Positions 44,647 through 55,356 of a stretch of DNA of 64,000 nucleotides are shown one piece after another. The notes under the pieces were generated by a model. That model was given only the letters and a program-made list of their open reading frames with translations, did no database searches and was not told where the DNA came from. Position 1 is the first letter of the stretch; the number at the start of each line of letters is the position of its first letter. The translations under genes were made by a program, and so were the position numbers. The stretch comes from Hyaloscypha bicolor E (Eukaryota; Ascomycota; Leotiomycetes; Helotiales; Hyaloscyphaceae), in assembly GCF_002865645.1 (NCBI RefSeq), contig NW_020194620.1, positions 1,557,353-1,621,352 on the forward strand, written 5' to 3'.

Positions 44647-45377
44647 TCTCGCAGAGGAGTGCTTTCCTCATCAGAGGCTGTTGACAGTTGATCAGAGACA
44701 TATCAGACCACATCATATGGCTATCGCAGGCCTGTCCAAGATGGCCATGAGATGCTGCAACCTTTCTTGGAAGGAGCCAGCTTCAGGCTGAAGACAAGAA
44801 GCGTCCACCGTTTGGCAATCCTTCAGGGCTGATTTTGTCGGACTTGAGAGGCAATAATCACCAGCTTCGTGAACAAAAACTACCAGAAAAAAACAGGAGA
44901 TAGCTCTATACGAGATGGAAATGGATTTGAAGAAGATGGAGTTTGACAGCTGCTTCCAAGAAATCTATCTTGACAAGGCTGAGCGCAGCCACAACGAAAC
45001 CTGCAGGCAACAAGTCTGCCCCATCCAAAGCATTTAAACAGGCTGTTTTGAACGTATAGGCTGGGTTCAAGCAGTGACTTCATTGCAAGAATCGCAAGAC
45101 ATTTAGAATACTTTATCAATATGTGAATTATAAAGGAGATGTTCTTGTGGTGGTTCACGAGAGCCGAGCTCGGACCAGTCCTTCAACACCCCTGCAAGAA
45201 AGCATGCACCTCGAAGCACGCGCAGCTCTTTTTTTGCAGCAAAAAAGTTGAACACCGCTTTTTCTCTCCGCAATCCTTCAACACGCAAATCCGACCCATC
45301 CTCTCTTCGGCCTGTCATTGATAAGTCGCCCCTTTGCAACTTGTTCCGATTCCTCGAATCTACGATATCGAGATAGG

Positions 45378-46672
45378 ATGTCGCCAATCGCTGCAGCTAA
45401 AGGGGGTTCAGCCTCGGGAGACTACAAGAAGGAGTCGACGCTGGCAAGATTATTAGGATCAGGTATGGTCTGGCTGAAGTAAGTGGGTTTGAAGCAGGAA
45501 CTGAATTTGTGCAGGATCTGCCGGTATTGCTGAGCTCGCTGTCTTCCACCCAGTATGCATGGAATGAGCACGTACGAGAAGAGCATCACTGACCCATTGA
45601 AGGTCGACACAATTGCAAAGCGGTTAATGAGCAATCATGGGAAGGTTGGCTATCTGTGGCAGACTATTCGAGACCCGAGTTCTAATTTTCTGCAAGATCA
45701 CTTCGGCGGCACAGTTGAATCAAGTCATTTTCAAGGACAAGGCAACTGCTCCAGTCGGACGGAAGTTCTTCTCTTTGTTCCCAGGCCTAGGATATGCTGC
45801 TGGATATAAGGTTAGTCTGAGTCATTTCGAGGAAGTTCTGTTGCAATGCTAACTTTAGAGTAGGTTTTGCAGCGAGTGTACAAGTATGGTGGACAACCAT
45901 TCGTTCGAGATTACCTTGCAAAAAATCACGGCTCGGTATTTGATAACACATTTGGCCCAAAGACTGGAAAGGCGATGATGCACTCATGTGCAGGAAGGTC
46001 AGTTTTGTGATTGATTGGTTCTGCAGAGACTGACAAATTTCTTGAAGTTTAATCGGTATTGGCGAGATTGTTCTCCTTCCGCTCGATGTTCTCAAGATCA
46101 AACGGCAAACAAATCCCGAGGCATTTCGAGGACGAGGCGTGCTCAGGATTGTGAGAGATGAGGGCTTTGGTTTATATAGAGGATGGGGCTGGACTGCCGC
46201 TAGAAATGCTCCGGGATCATTCGCTGTTAGTCTCATCCACTCCCATATATGTTTCATTGCTAACCACAAGGTCAGCTCTTCGGTGGTTCTGCGTTCACCA
46301 AGGGATACTTCTTTGGATTGTCAGATTACAATAAGGCCACATGGTTCCAGAACTTCATAGCCTCAATTGCTGGTGCATCGGCTTCCCTGCTCGTTTCAGC
46401 TCCTCTCGATGTTGTCAAGACTCGAATCCAGAACCGAAACTTTGAGAACCCAGAGAGTGGATTCAGGATCGTTGGCAGTATGATCAAGAATGAGGGATTC
46501 ACAAGTTTCTTCAAGGGTTTGGTGCCTAAAGTATGTTCCTCTGATTCGCACTCCTAGCTAAATGCTAACCTTTTCCAAGCTTCTGATGACTGGACCAAAA
46601 CTGGTGTTTTCATTCTGGCTTGCACAAACTCTGATCCCGGCCTTTGACATTGCATTCTCGAAGGCTGCTTGA
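45378..46672 (+). CDS. GGC1: Mitochondrial GTP/GDP carrier
   Basis: Inner-membrane exchanger importing GTP into mitochondria in return for GDP, linked to iron homeostasis in yeast. Eight exons (45378-45462, 45515-45552, 45603-45644, 45697-45810, 45864-45997, 46048-46225, 46276-46530, 46580-46672) give 312 aa. The three carrier signatures are HPVDTIAKRL, LPLDVLKIKRQ and APLDVVKTRIQ, giving the usual six helices. Ggc1-specific stretches are LFPGLGYAAGYKVLQRVYKYGGQP, split here as FPGLGYAAGYK and VLQRVYKYGGQPF, plus YRGWGWTAARNAPGSFALFGG and TGPKLVFSFWLAQTLIP. All phases agree. Eight exons in about 1.3 kb is the densest intron pattern in the window. One exon is only 38 bp long. Confidence 0.93.
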
Positions 46673-47220
46673 GGGCAAAAAGAAGATTTGTACATAAGAG
46701 GAAAAGTAATGGGGTCGGAAAATGGCGTTGGCGTGGATTGGAGAGATAACGTCCTCTTCCTGTACATAGCTTGCAGTAGCTATATCTTGAAATGTAAACA
46801 GACTCGACTCGGACAGAACATACCCTGCTTCAAACTCTGAGGTAGATCATGTGATATGCATGTGGAGCTTGAGCTGGGCTCTGGATGGACGGAACAAGCA
46901 GCACACATTTCCAATGCCTCAAGCGTAGTTCTAAGTCAGACATTTCGCTGGACTTCGGGAAGGGTGACTAGAGAATTTCGCAATTCGTGAATCCCAGATT
47001 TGCGAAGGAGTGCACTTTGAAACTACTAGAGCTCAAGGGTACATTCTTTGGACAGGTACCCGAAATGTTCCAACCTGACTTGGGGACATTCAGTGCCGCT
47101 TTTCTGTCCACCGGAAAACCAGGGTTCTCGGGTGGAGCCGCAGAACTTCATTCTTTCACCACAACTTCAAATTGACATCAATCTCTTCCCCAGAACACCT
47201 TCAAGCCCCCACTTTCCAAA
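46673..47220. other. Intergenic, promoter of the Nce101-like gene
   Basis: 548 bp; no coding frame of note. The last 70 bases before 47221 are CT-rich. Confidence 0.5.
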
Positions 47221-47412
47221 ATGCCATCTCCAGCTCATCTAATTTCCAAGGTTGGTGACCCAATGTTCGCCGCGGTCATTGGGCTGTCAGCAGCTGCAAC
47301 TCGTATCAATCGGGAAGAGAAAGAACTTGGGCGCAGTTCCCAGCAGACCGTTGATGCTGGACTGAGGTAGGCTTGCTCGAAACTTTCACCTAGATGTTGC
47401 AGGCGAAGCTAA
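47221..47412 (+). CDS. NCE101: Nce101-like small membrane protein (non-classical export protein 1)
   Basis: Very small single-pass protein related to yeast Nce101 (53 aa), implicated in export of leaderless proteins. Exons 47221-47366 and 47403-47412 give 51 aa. The pattern is typical: a short N-terminus, LISKVGDPMFAAVIGLSAAATRI with a hydrophobic helix at about residues 14-28, then a charged REEKELG segment and QQTVDAGLR. Exon 2 is only ten bases, adding Arg-Arg-Ser and the stop; retaining the intron would instead end the protein at a TAG inside the donor (G-GTAG). The 36-bp intron is short, so the exact end is uncertain. The ATG lies in a good context (CCAAAATGC). Confidence 0.78.
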
Positions 47413-47753
47413 TTATTGATCAAGGCGAATTGGGTTTCCTCGGCAGAGCGACCACCCAGAACTTAAGAAGAATTGAGCTTCGTAGAAATGGAGCATCGAC
47501 GGGATGGGGGAACCACAACGTTGGGAAGGAGCGTGCTGCTACGCACTTTCTTCAAAAGCTCTTCTTTCTCAGAGACCGTCAACACACAACAATCACGCAC
47601 ATTTTGGGGTCCAACAGTCGTTGCTCAGGACTATTTCTGGTATCACTACTTTATTCGATCACGCAGCACACTTGCTGCAAAAGCTATATCAGAAGCTATC
47701 CTTCGCTTTACACAATACAACAATCCATCGCTGCATATTACGACAAATAAGTG
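47413..47753. other. Leader/promoter of the 978-aa protein gene
   Basis: 341 bp in which three plus frames are open at once, but none has a credible ATG or domain. Probably 5' untranslated and promoter sequence. Confidence 0.4.
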
Positions 47754-50747
47754 ATGGGGTTTGGCAGACCCACCCGTGCGTCCAGCGGGGTTTCGCGTTT
47801 TGGAAGTTCGGCCAATACAATTGGATATCCATTGAACTTCGTCTTCTACCCACATCCAGGAGTTCCTTTGATCCCGTCCCATTCTGCCAACCAAGGAGAT
47901 TCCGGGCATGGCAGACCATTCTTCGAGGACCCTGAACCAACTCCATATCCTACGTCTCCCGTCCTCGCAGGCTCAATACCCACAGAAACAAACGAGGCCG
48001 CAAGCATGCTCGGGGTCAACCTTGGCCCATCTTCCCTCAGCCACGTATTTCCTTTCAGTCTTCCGTCCTCCACCGCCCCAGAATCAAAAGTCGACGAGAG
48101 AGAGCCTACTCTGGCACCACCAGCACCACAGCAAGGGCTTCCAAGAAAATACTATCTCCATCGCACACCTACTGGCAAATTAACTGAGATCGGGCCTTCT
48201 CCATTATGCCAAGAAACTACAAAAAGCTTGTTGGAGGAAGCCGCGGAGAAACCGGGTAAAGGACCGATATGTGCCGGGCATAGAATATTCAATGAGGATC
48301 CAAGGAAGTTTCTTGGGCTGAAGTCTGGTCCAGAGCAGGACAAGCCTAACGAAAAGAATTTGGTTACAGGCTTCAGTGCTTCCTCGGAGGAAGTTGAGGA
48401 GAAATCGGGCAACGGATTAGTATACGCAGGGTACAGAATATGGAACGAGGATCCAAGGAAGTTTCTTGGGTTGAAGTCTGGTTCTGAACAGGACGAGGCT
48501 AACAGAAAGGCTGTCGATACTGACTTCAATGCTACCTTGAAGGGAAAAGAGTTCGTGTATGGCTTTGATATCGAACTCCCTCCTGATGAGCCTTCAAGTT
48601 TCCCGTTTCTGCCAGACAACGAAACAGCCGATGGCTATGCGTCTGAAAGCTCCTATGGATCCTCCAGCATACGTCGAACCTTCCCAATTTCTTCAAAGAG
48701 CCTTGGGCCGCTTGAGCTTTGCTCAGAGCCAATCAATTTCGAAGAATCTGCTCAGTACTCACTTGTGAACGATCAATCCCCCGAAGAGACGAAGCAAACT
48801 AGAGGCCAGAATTTGACTATCACTATCCCGACTAAATCCCAACCATTGTTCAACCCGTCGTTGAAGCAAGATGTCAGATTCAACCATCAAGTGGCTGAAC
48901 GTCCCATTGATCCCGACTCTCGTGATTTGGCACGTACCCAGTTCAAGCTTCGCAAGGGGGCTCTGTGGAACATGGCCAACAAAGATCTTGAAGAAATCTT
49001 TCTCCATGCAACCCTTTTGTTCGAATCAGAATTTCTGGACTTAATTTTCTGTGAGGAGGATGAGGTCAAAACATGGCTCGACCGACACGGCAATCGTCTC
49101 ATTCAGCGCTCCATGCAAAAATGGACCCGGGCAAATGACGCACTCAAGAACGCTGGCATTCGGCCTTGCGAAATTAACGAAGAGGTCAGAGATATTTTTG
49201 CATTGATGACTCCACAAGAGCAAGCGGAATTCATCAAAAGATACCAAAAGCTATTTGCGCTTGTCAAGTCTTCTCAAGAAGGACTTCATCTAACCCCGTC
49301 AGAGATGGAGCATTTCAGTAAATTATCTCTTGCAGATAAATACGACTTCATCGAGGAGTACAAGACCAGGAAAGAGGAGCGCGAAAAGATAGTCAGAAGG
49401 AATACGGCCATCTTTACAGCGAAATTACGACGAACTCACCGCGAGTCGGATGAGTTGCCTTTCGCAGATTGCTCCAGCCCCGCCTCTCTTCAATCCTTGA
49501 ATGGTCTAACTCCTAAGACCCTCCGCATGTCAGCCAATACCACTGTGGATAACTTGCATATCAAGTTTCTGCAATCTGGCATGGGCCAAGAGAAGGTTGG
49601 ACCTTTGGATTCTTTATCGACTTCTACTAATGATCTGCCGACCCCTCTCTTCGCGTCCCCAGTGATGACAAAAGCCGACAGCAAAGTTGATTCTTCTGAT
49701 GAACAGCAGACACAACGGCGTCCCACTACCTTTACCGGAGATGGTCGCACCCGCCACTGGAAATGCGATGAGGCCAAGACCACTGACAAGTTGGTAAAAT
49801 CGAACCAAATCTCGGGCTTGGTTGTAAAATATGATACCGGCTTCGGTTCGGAGGAGAGTTTTATCAATGTCCGCGAGCTTCTGGCTTCAGATGAAGAAGA
49901 GACATCTGAAATTGTGAAACAGGCGGTGGAGATCAAGTCATATGCGGAAGCCCTGAAGCAGGACCTCAAGCAGGAAGTGAGCACCAACAATCTCGAGAGC
50001 AAGGTGCTCGACAATCCCTTTCAGGATTGTAGCCGAGTTGCAACATCACTGCTCAGAGAGGTACTGAACCACCAGAACGACCACAAGGAAGACGTCGACA
50101 CGGAGGAAGATGACACACCTGAGCCACTCTGGTCCAAGCTTGTGTTGGTAAGATCACCAAGAAAGGAGTGGCTTGGGCTGCACCCCGGCGCAAAAGTAGC
50201 TGTCCCATCGCCACCGCCGACAGAGCACAGTGCCGAGGGAGTCATATCACCAGTCACCTCCGAACACCCGCTGGTCGATGAGCAGCCCTTGAATAATCTG
50301 TGCACCCAAAATCCCCTGCCAGTTGCGACTGCGAATCCAACCGTTGCAGGCACAAAATCCGAACCATGCACTCCTGGCACTTGTGGGTACCGTGATATCC
50401 TTACGAAAGACCTCGAAAAATGTACGTTTCAGGTCGAGGTCCTCAGGTGAGTAGTCAGCTCTCTACCATCATACTTCCTGACTTATTATCTAACCACTGA
50501 TAGCAGCCCCCATGCAAAGGCTCCATGCACTCGCAGCCCTTCAATCAGCTATGTCACACCTCCTCGTTGGTTGCGCCGTTCATTTCGTGGGTCGCCATCA
50601 GCCAATAGCCCAGAGTGTGATTTGAAGAAGGATAATCTTTCCGAGCAGAGTCCTAGGAGTTTGAGAAAGAAATTTAGCACCTTGTTCGGTCGGTCCTTGA
50701 CATCGCGGAGAAGTCGAGGCGCTTTGAAGGATTTGAGCTATGATTGA
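47754..50747 (+). CDS. Large fungal protein of unknown function with internal repeat
   Basis: Exons 47754-50446 and 50504-50747 (or 50507) give about 978 aa. I do not recognise a domain. The N-terminal 370 residues are Pro/Ser/Glu-rich and contain an internal duplication of about 51 residues sharing NEDPRKFLGLKSG and xEQD (48216-48521). The middle (about residues 385-570) is helical and the best candidate for a folded domain: LEEIFLHATLLFESEFLDLIF, shown here only as LEEIFLHATLLFESEF, then LIQRSMQKW, LMTPQEQAEFIKRYQKLF and EYKTRKEEREKI. The rest is disordered and acidic. The C-terminus after the intron is basic (LRKKFSTLFGRSLTSRRSRG). There are no membrane segments. It is probably a fungal-specific regulatory or cytoskeletal protein, but the function is unknown. 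Confidence 0.82.
48216..48521 (+). repeat. In-frame tandem duplication, period about 153 bp
   Basis: Two adjacent copies about 153 bp apart (the common block starts with GAGGATCCAAGG at 48294 and 48447). The central 40 bases are nearly identical, encoding EDPRKFLGLKSG; the edges have diverged. The spacing keeps the reading frame (51 codons). Confidence 0.85.
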
Positions 50748-51461
50748 GTTCCTGTATCAGTTGGGGTGTGAATTAATGATGGTGTGTCGGTGGGTAAGTC
50801 AAGAGGACTTATGAGAGGCTCTTGATTTTGAGGGCTAGAGGGGTTTTGGGATCGAGATAAATGGCCCTTAAATTGTGGGAATGGGGCCGTGTATGCATAT
50901 ACACATCGTTATCATGATTCGCCCGTGGAGGAGGCAGTGTGGAGTAGCTTTTACCAGACCAGTCGTGGTCTTATTCTCAGACGCAAATCAAGCATGATTA
51001 GATCACTCGAATCTCCAAATTCCATTCCAGTCTCAGAAAAGTGGCAGAAAGAATCGTGTTGTACCTATTCCCAAGCCAGAAGAGATCGAAAGCAGTCTCA
51101 GTCCCCAAACTCCGTTCAGGTCCTAAGTATTAATCTTGTCCCGCAGTACGTACGGACTGAGCTGAACGCAACGAAACACAACGATCTCTGCCCCCGTCTA
51201 CATCCAAACCCAGCCAGCCCCCGAACCCAAATAGACTATGTCTGCAGGTAATGAACTATTTGGCCGGGCGCAAAACAAGGGAACAAAGGAAGGAAAAACT
51301 GCCGTTGGTTTGTGATTTACTTGATTTGCCTTGAGTGTGTGGGTGGGACGGATGGGTGACCGTAATCGTCCATCTCACCGCCACCGTCCGAACCGAAACG
51401 CCTGCGATTTACCGGGAAGAATAACATGGTTGGAGAGGGCGGGAATCGAGGAAAGGGCGCT
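50748..51461. other. Intergenic between convergent genes
   Basis: Shared 3' flanks; a plus frame at 50889-51251 is open but featureless. Nothing else seen. Confidence 0.5.
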
Positions 51462-51990
51462 TTACAAGGACTCAAAACCGAAGGTGTTTTCCCCGGAGTA
51501 GGAGATGTAGAGAAACCTGTTCGCAGGGTTTGGGTTAGCTGTGGTTCCTTTGCGGGAGTTGCCGTGCTTGGGGTTCCAAACGATAAGGAAACGGAGGGGA
51601 GGGAAAAGGGAAACGTACCCGTCCTCGTCCTTGTGCTCCTCGTAAATGGACGACATCAACGCGGCGGTGGGTGGCAGCACCTCATCGACGAAGATGAAGA
51701 TCGCCTTCTCGGGGGAGAGCTTGATGCGCTTGCGGATTACGTAGACGAACTGACCGACGGTCAGGTCCGCGGGCACCAGGTACTTCTTCTTGTCGATCGT
51801 CGCGATGTCGGACTTCTCGACCTTCTCGCAGATGACGGGGATGCGGTCGCTGTATTTTTGGCGCTGCGAGACGATGGTTAGTTTGATGGTTTGGAGGGGG
51901 TTGGTGGGGATGGAGGGGGGTACTCACGATGCGTTCGGCTTCAGCCTTGCGCTTCTCGAAGGGGTGCTCGTCCTTGAATTTGGATCGCAT
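51462..51990 (-). CDS. ATG8: Autophagy ubiquitin-like protein Atg8
   Basis: Ubiquitin-like modifier conjugated to phosphatidylethanolamine on autophagosome membranes. Exons complement(51462-51516, 51619-51863, 51928-51990) give 120 aa. The N-terminal helices are [21 protein letters not shown]. The ubiquitin core has [34 protein letters not shown] and [18 protein letters not shown]. The end is ENTFG-FESL, so Atg4 would cut after Gly116 and remove four residues. Residues for binding LIR/AIM peptides (KKYLVP strand) are intact. Intron phases agree and the family length is exact. It is divergent from HEM13. Confidence 0.97.
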
Positions 51991-52648
51991 GGTGACTGAT
52001 CTCGAAATGCGGTTCTTGGTGTTGCGGTTTTGTTTAGAGGAAGGAGGAGTGCGGCGGTTATGGTTGTCTTTTATGAAGGTTGCTTTGTGATGGAAGTACG
52101 AGGTGCTCTGCCTAAAAGACGGCGGGGGGAACGCTAGTGTCATTCGCAGCGGTGAATCAGGGCGTGTGCCTGGGAGTCACGGGATCCAGGATAGCCACAA
52201 CGAATGACACGCTGACCGAGTGGAGGCGATGCTTGCAAATCAGCTGCCCTGAAGGCTTGCCATCCAGTGTCTTTCTTGATTCAAAGTGCCAAAACAGTCA
52301 CGTACAAGTACAATGGAGAAATTGAAGTATTCCCTCTTAGCCAATCACAGCGGTCACAATTCCTTGTTGCCTGGTTTCGTATCTTTATGCCTCAGGTCTC
52401 ATAAAAGCGGCCGCATCCATGGTGGCAGAACGAATCCTCGCTCAAGACGGCGAACTCGTTGTCATTACTTTCCGAATCGTCAGACTCAAATTCGGTCATA
52501 AACGTTCCACTCTCGCTCTCTTCATTTTTCCTTTTCAATAGGACCGCCAGCTGCACCCGTTCACTCGGGTTTCCCCTAAATTGTGGTCTTATGTTCGTTG
52601 TACGATAATCGTGGCCATTGCTGCTTTCCAGCTCCCTCGAACACAATA
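51991..52648. promoter_or_regulatory. Divergent promoter region of ATG8 and HEM13
   Basis: 658 bp between the two start codons. Open frames here (52392-52694 minus) are shadows. No site is claimed. Confidence 0.5.
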
Positions 52649-53930
52649 ATGTCTTCCCCCATCCGACCATGTCTGCGCTTCTCAAGCTTACCAAAGCTCT
52701 CCCCGCGAATTACCCAGCATATACGAAGTCGCAGGGCCTTTGCAGATTATCCCAAACCTCCAGATCCATCGAAAGAAGCCCGCAAGGGTGTTGTAGCTCC
52801 AAAAACTCGAATAGCTGTCGGGATCGTCTTTATTGGAGCTATGATTTATTCTATGGTAGCTTCTGTCCCTTTGACGGCGGGTTTGGGCATGTTGTATTAA
52901 TATCTTACAGGTAACGGAGGAGCCCACGAAGGCTGATACGGCCACAATTGCCGAGAGGGACTCTCAACTCAAAAGGGAATCAGGCGTCACAGAGAACTCC
53001 CCAATGCGATTACGAATGGAAGAATTCATAAAGCAGCAACAGAAGGAGATTGTCCAAGAGTTGGAGAAGGTAGATGGGAAGAAGTTTCGAGTGGATACTT
53101 GGACACGAGAGAATGGTGGAGGAGGTATCTCGAGTGTTCTACAAGATGGAAACGTCTTTGAGAAAGCTGGCGTAAACATCAGCGTAGTCTATGGAACCCT
53201 TCCCCGACCGGCGATCGAGAAGATGCGGGTTAATCACAAGGCTATTGACCCCACCGTGAATTCTCTGGATTTCTTCGCGGCTGGCTTGAGTATGGTCCTT
53301 CATCCTGTCAATCCTATGGCACCCACAGTTCACCTCAACTACCGATACTTTGAGACCGCAAATCCAGATGGAACCTCGAACGCATGGTGGTTCGGTGGTG
53401 GAACGGATCTTACGCCCAGCTACCTCTTCGACGAAGACGCCATCCACTTCCACAAAACGATAAAGGAAGCCTGCGACAAGCACGACAAATCATACTACCC
53501 CCGCTTCAAGAAGTGGTGTGACAACTACTTCGTCAACAAGCACCGCAGCGAGTCCCGCGGTGTAGGAGGGATCTTCTTCGACGATCTAGATGAGCAGGAG
53601 AAAGATCAAGATAATACATTTGCATTCGCGCAGAGCTGCTTGAAAGCCTTCCTTCCGTCGTATATCCCGATCATCATGAAGAGGAAGGACATGCCGTTCA
53701 CGGAGAAGGAGAAGGAATGGCAGCAGATTCGGAGGGGCAGATATGTGGAGTTCAATCTCGTGCATGATCGTGGAACAGCCTTTGGGCTAAATACCCCTAG
53801 CGCGAGGGTCGAGAGCATTCTGATGAGTCTGCCCCTGACGGCGCAGTGGAGATATATGTTCGAGCCGGAGAAAGGGAGTCGAGAGCAGAGACTTGTGGAT
53901 GTATTGAGAGAACCCAGGGAATGGATTTGA
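52649..53930 (+). CDS. HEM13: Coproporphyrinogen-III oxidase (oxygen-dependent)
   Basis: Heme pathway enzyme that oxidatively decarboxylates coproporphyrinogen III to protoporphyrinogen IX using O2. Exons 52649-52855 and 52911-53930 give 408 aa. The N-terminal 70 residues form a mitochondrial presequence (many Arg/Ser) followed by a hydrophobic anchor ([16 protein letters not shown]), so the protein is likely in the intermembrane space rather than cytosolic as in budding yeast. The catalytic core has [64 protein letters not shown] and [12 protein letters not shown], then [20 protein letters not shown], given here only as [16 protein letters not shown]. The end PREWI is typical. Intact. Confidence 0.95.
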
Positions 53931-54251
53931 ATGTTAGATACCGTGATGTTTAGAATGTACATTGTACATTACAGAGCAAGAACAATTGCTCTCCTTATAA
54001 CGAATGAATAGAGTCACCCATCTGCTGTCTCTTCTCTCCTCGCCAAAAGAAAGGGGTCGGCTATTGTTAGCGAATTGGAATTGGCACCTTGTTGACGTTG
54101 ACGTAACTTCATTTTCCTCTGCTCTTTTAACAAACACCGGTTTTTAAAACAACCTCGGATGCGACTCCTAAAGTGGGAATCCCAAAGGTATCAGCGTGAG
54201 AATGAGCATTATCCACTCAAATCCCCATTCACTTGGCCTGCTCACCTCAAA
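53931..54251. other. Intergenic, no gene seen
   Basis: 3' flank of HEM13 and leader/promoter of the SWIM gene; an in-frame ATG at 54159 may be an earlier start of that gene. Confidence 0.45.
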
Positions 54252-55076
54252 ATGTCAACTTCCCTTCCAACCACAAGAAACCTCCTCACCTCCCTCCTCA
54301 ACACCCTCACCGCTCCCACCATTCAACAACCATCAAATACCATGAACGAGCCATACTCCACACCCAATAACCCGCTGAAAACCCTCCCTGCGGCTCAGCG
54401 CGCTTTGCTCACAACATTGCACGTGCTGTTCCCCCCTCCGATGCTGTTGCAGGCTCTCGACCTCCTAGATCGGGGACTTGTTTTACGTCTTATCGAAAGA
54501 ACTCCTCTTTCCGCCTCCGAGCGGAACCCATCCGGCCAGGAGGAGATGGAGGATGTCGGGCAACCTGTCTTTCCACCGCAAGCCAATATCCATCTCGAAG
54601 CAGGAGCCGGAGAAAGTTCAACAGAAAGACCTGAAAAAGAGATTAGGAAAGGAGAGAGGAACACGGTATATCAGGTCCGCTCCTCCCAACCCCCAAAATC
54701 ACGGTTTCGAGATAGTGGTGCGACGGCAACGGGAAGCAATGTCTACACCGTGCGTCTCGGAGCGTGGAATTGCTCGTGTGCTGCTTTTGCGTATTCTGCG
54801 TTCCCGGGTGGTGAGTCTAGTGGGAGGCCTTGGGTGTTGGATCGCGAGTGGGAGGGTGAGGGAGTGGGGAGGTTGAGAGAGGAGGTTGGGAAGGGTGAAG
54901 ATGGGGAGTGGGAGTTTGGAGGGTCGAGTTTTAATGGGAGGGAGGGGGAAGGGGTGCCGGTTTGTAAGCATTTGGTTGCTTGTTTACTTGGGGAGAGGTG
55001 GGATTTTTTGGGAGGGTACGTGAGGGAGAGGGAAGTGAGTAGTGAGGAGATGGGTGGGGCTGGTGGTGAGGGTTGA
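54252..55076 (+). CDS. SWIM zinc-finger protein, ZSWIM7/Sws1-like
   Basis: Likely homologue of Sws1/ZSWIM7, the SWIM subunit of Shu-type complexes that help Rad51 in homologous recombination. Single exon, 274 aa from ATG 54252 (305 aa if ATG 54159 is used; the second lies in the better context). The N-terminal helical block LLTTLHVLFPPPMLLQALDLLDRGLVLRL, cited here by its core LLQALDLLDRGLV, matches the family. The zinc motif is CxCx(n)CxH: WNCSCAAFAYSAF ... VPVCKHLVACLLGERW, with a fungal insertion of about 60 Gly/Glu-rich residues between the two halves. The region from residue 110 to 170 is disordered. Assignment rests on the helix plus the SWIM ligands. Confidence 0.82.
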   Translation: MSTSLPTTRNLLTSLLNTLTAPTIQQPSNTMNEPYSTPNNPLKTLPAAQRALLTTLHVLFPPPMLLQALDLLDRGLVLRLIERTPLSASERNPSGQEEMEDVGQPVFPPQANIHLEAGAGESSTERPEKEIRKGERNTVYQVRSSQPPKSRFRDSGATATGSNVYTVRLGAWNCSCAAFAYSAFPGGESSGRPWVLDREWEGEGVGRLREEVGKGEDGEWEFGGSSFNGREGEGVPVCKHLVACLLGERWDFLGGYVREREVSSEEMGGAGGEG

Positions 55077-55356
55077 TCTGGTGAATCAGATTTGCAGTCA
55101 GTGGAAGGTGAGGAATTCTGCCTTTCTTCAGGGGGTTTTGAGAAATATGGGAGCTGGGTATTATTGCGTTTGGAGTCAGGACAAGACATGGCCAGGAGTT
55201 ACGGAACGCAGGAGGATGATAAAGGCACAATTGCGTGGCTGTATTAAGCTACGCATCTATGATACAATGGCACATATCCCATGAATTGAAATATACTATG
55301 CCGTCTGATGTCCCATGAACACCCGGAAGAACCAAACGCCATCTTCATTATCGTCA
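55077..55356. other. Intergenic between convergent genes
   Basis: 280 bp of shared 3' flank; nothing seen. Confidence 0.5.

Larger units (their letters stand above)
43278..45377. other. Mostly gene-free stretch with two doubtful small candidates
   Basis: Besides the candidates listed separately at 43524-43771 and 44126-44646, I see no coding sequence. The stretch directly before 45378 is the promoter of the Ggc1 gene. Confidence 0.45.
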
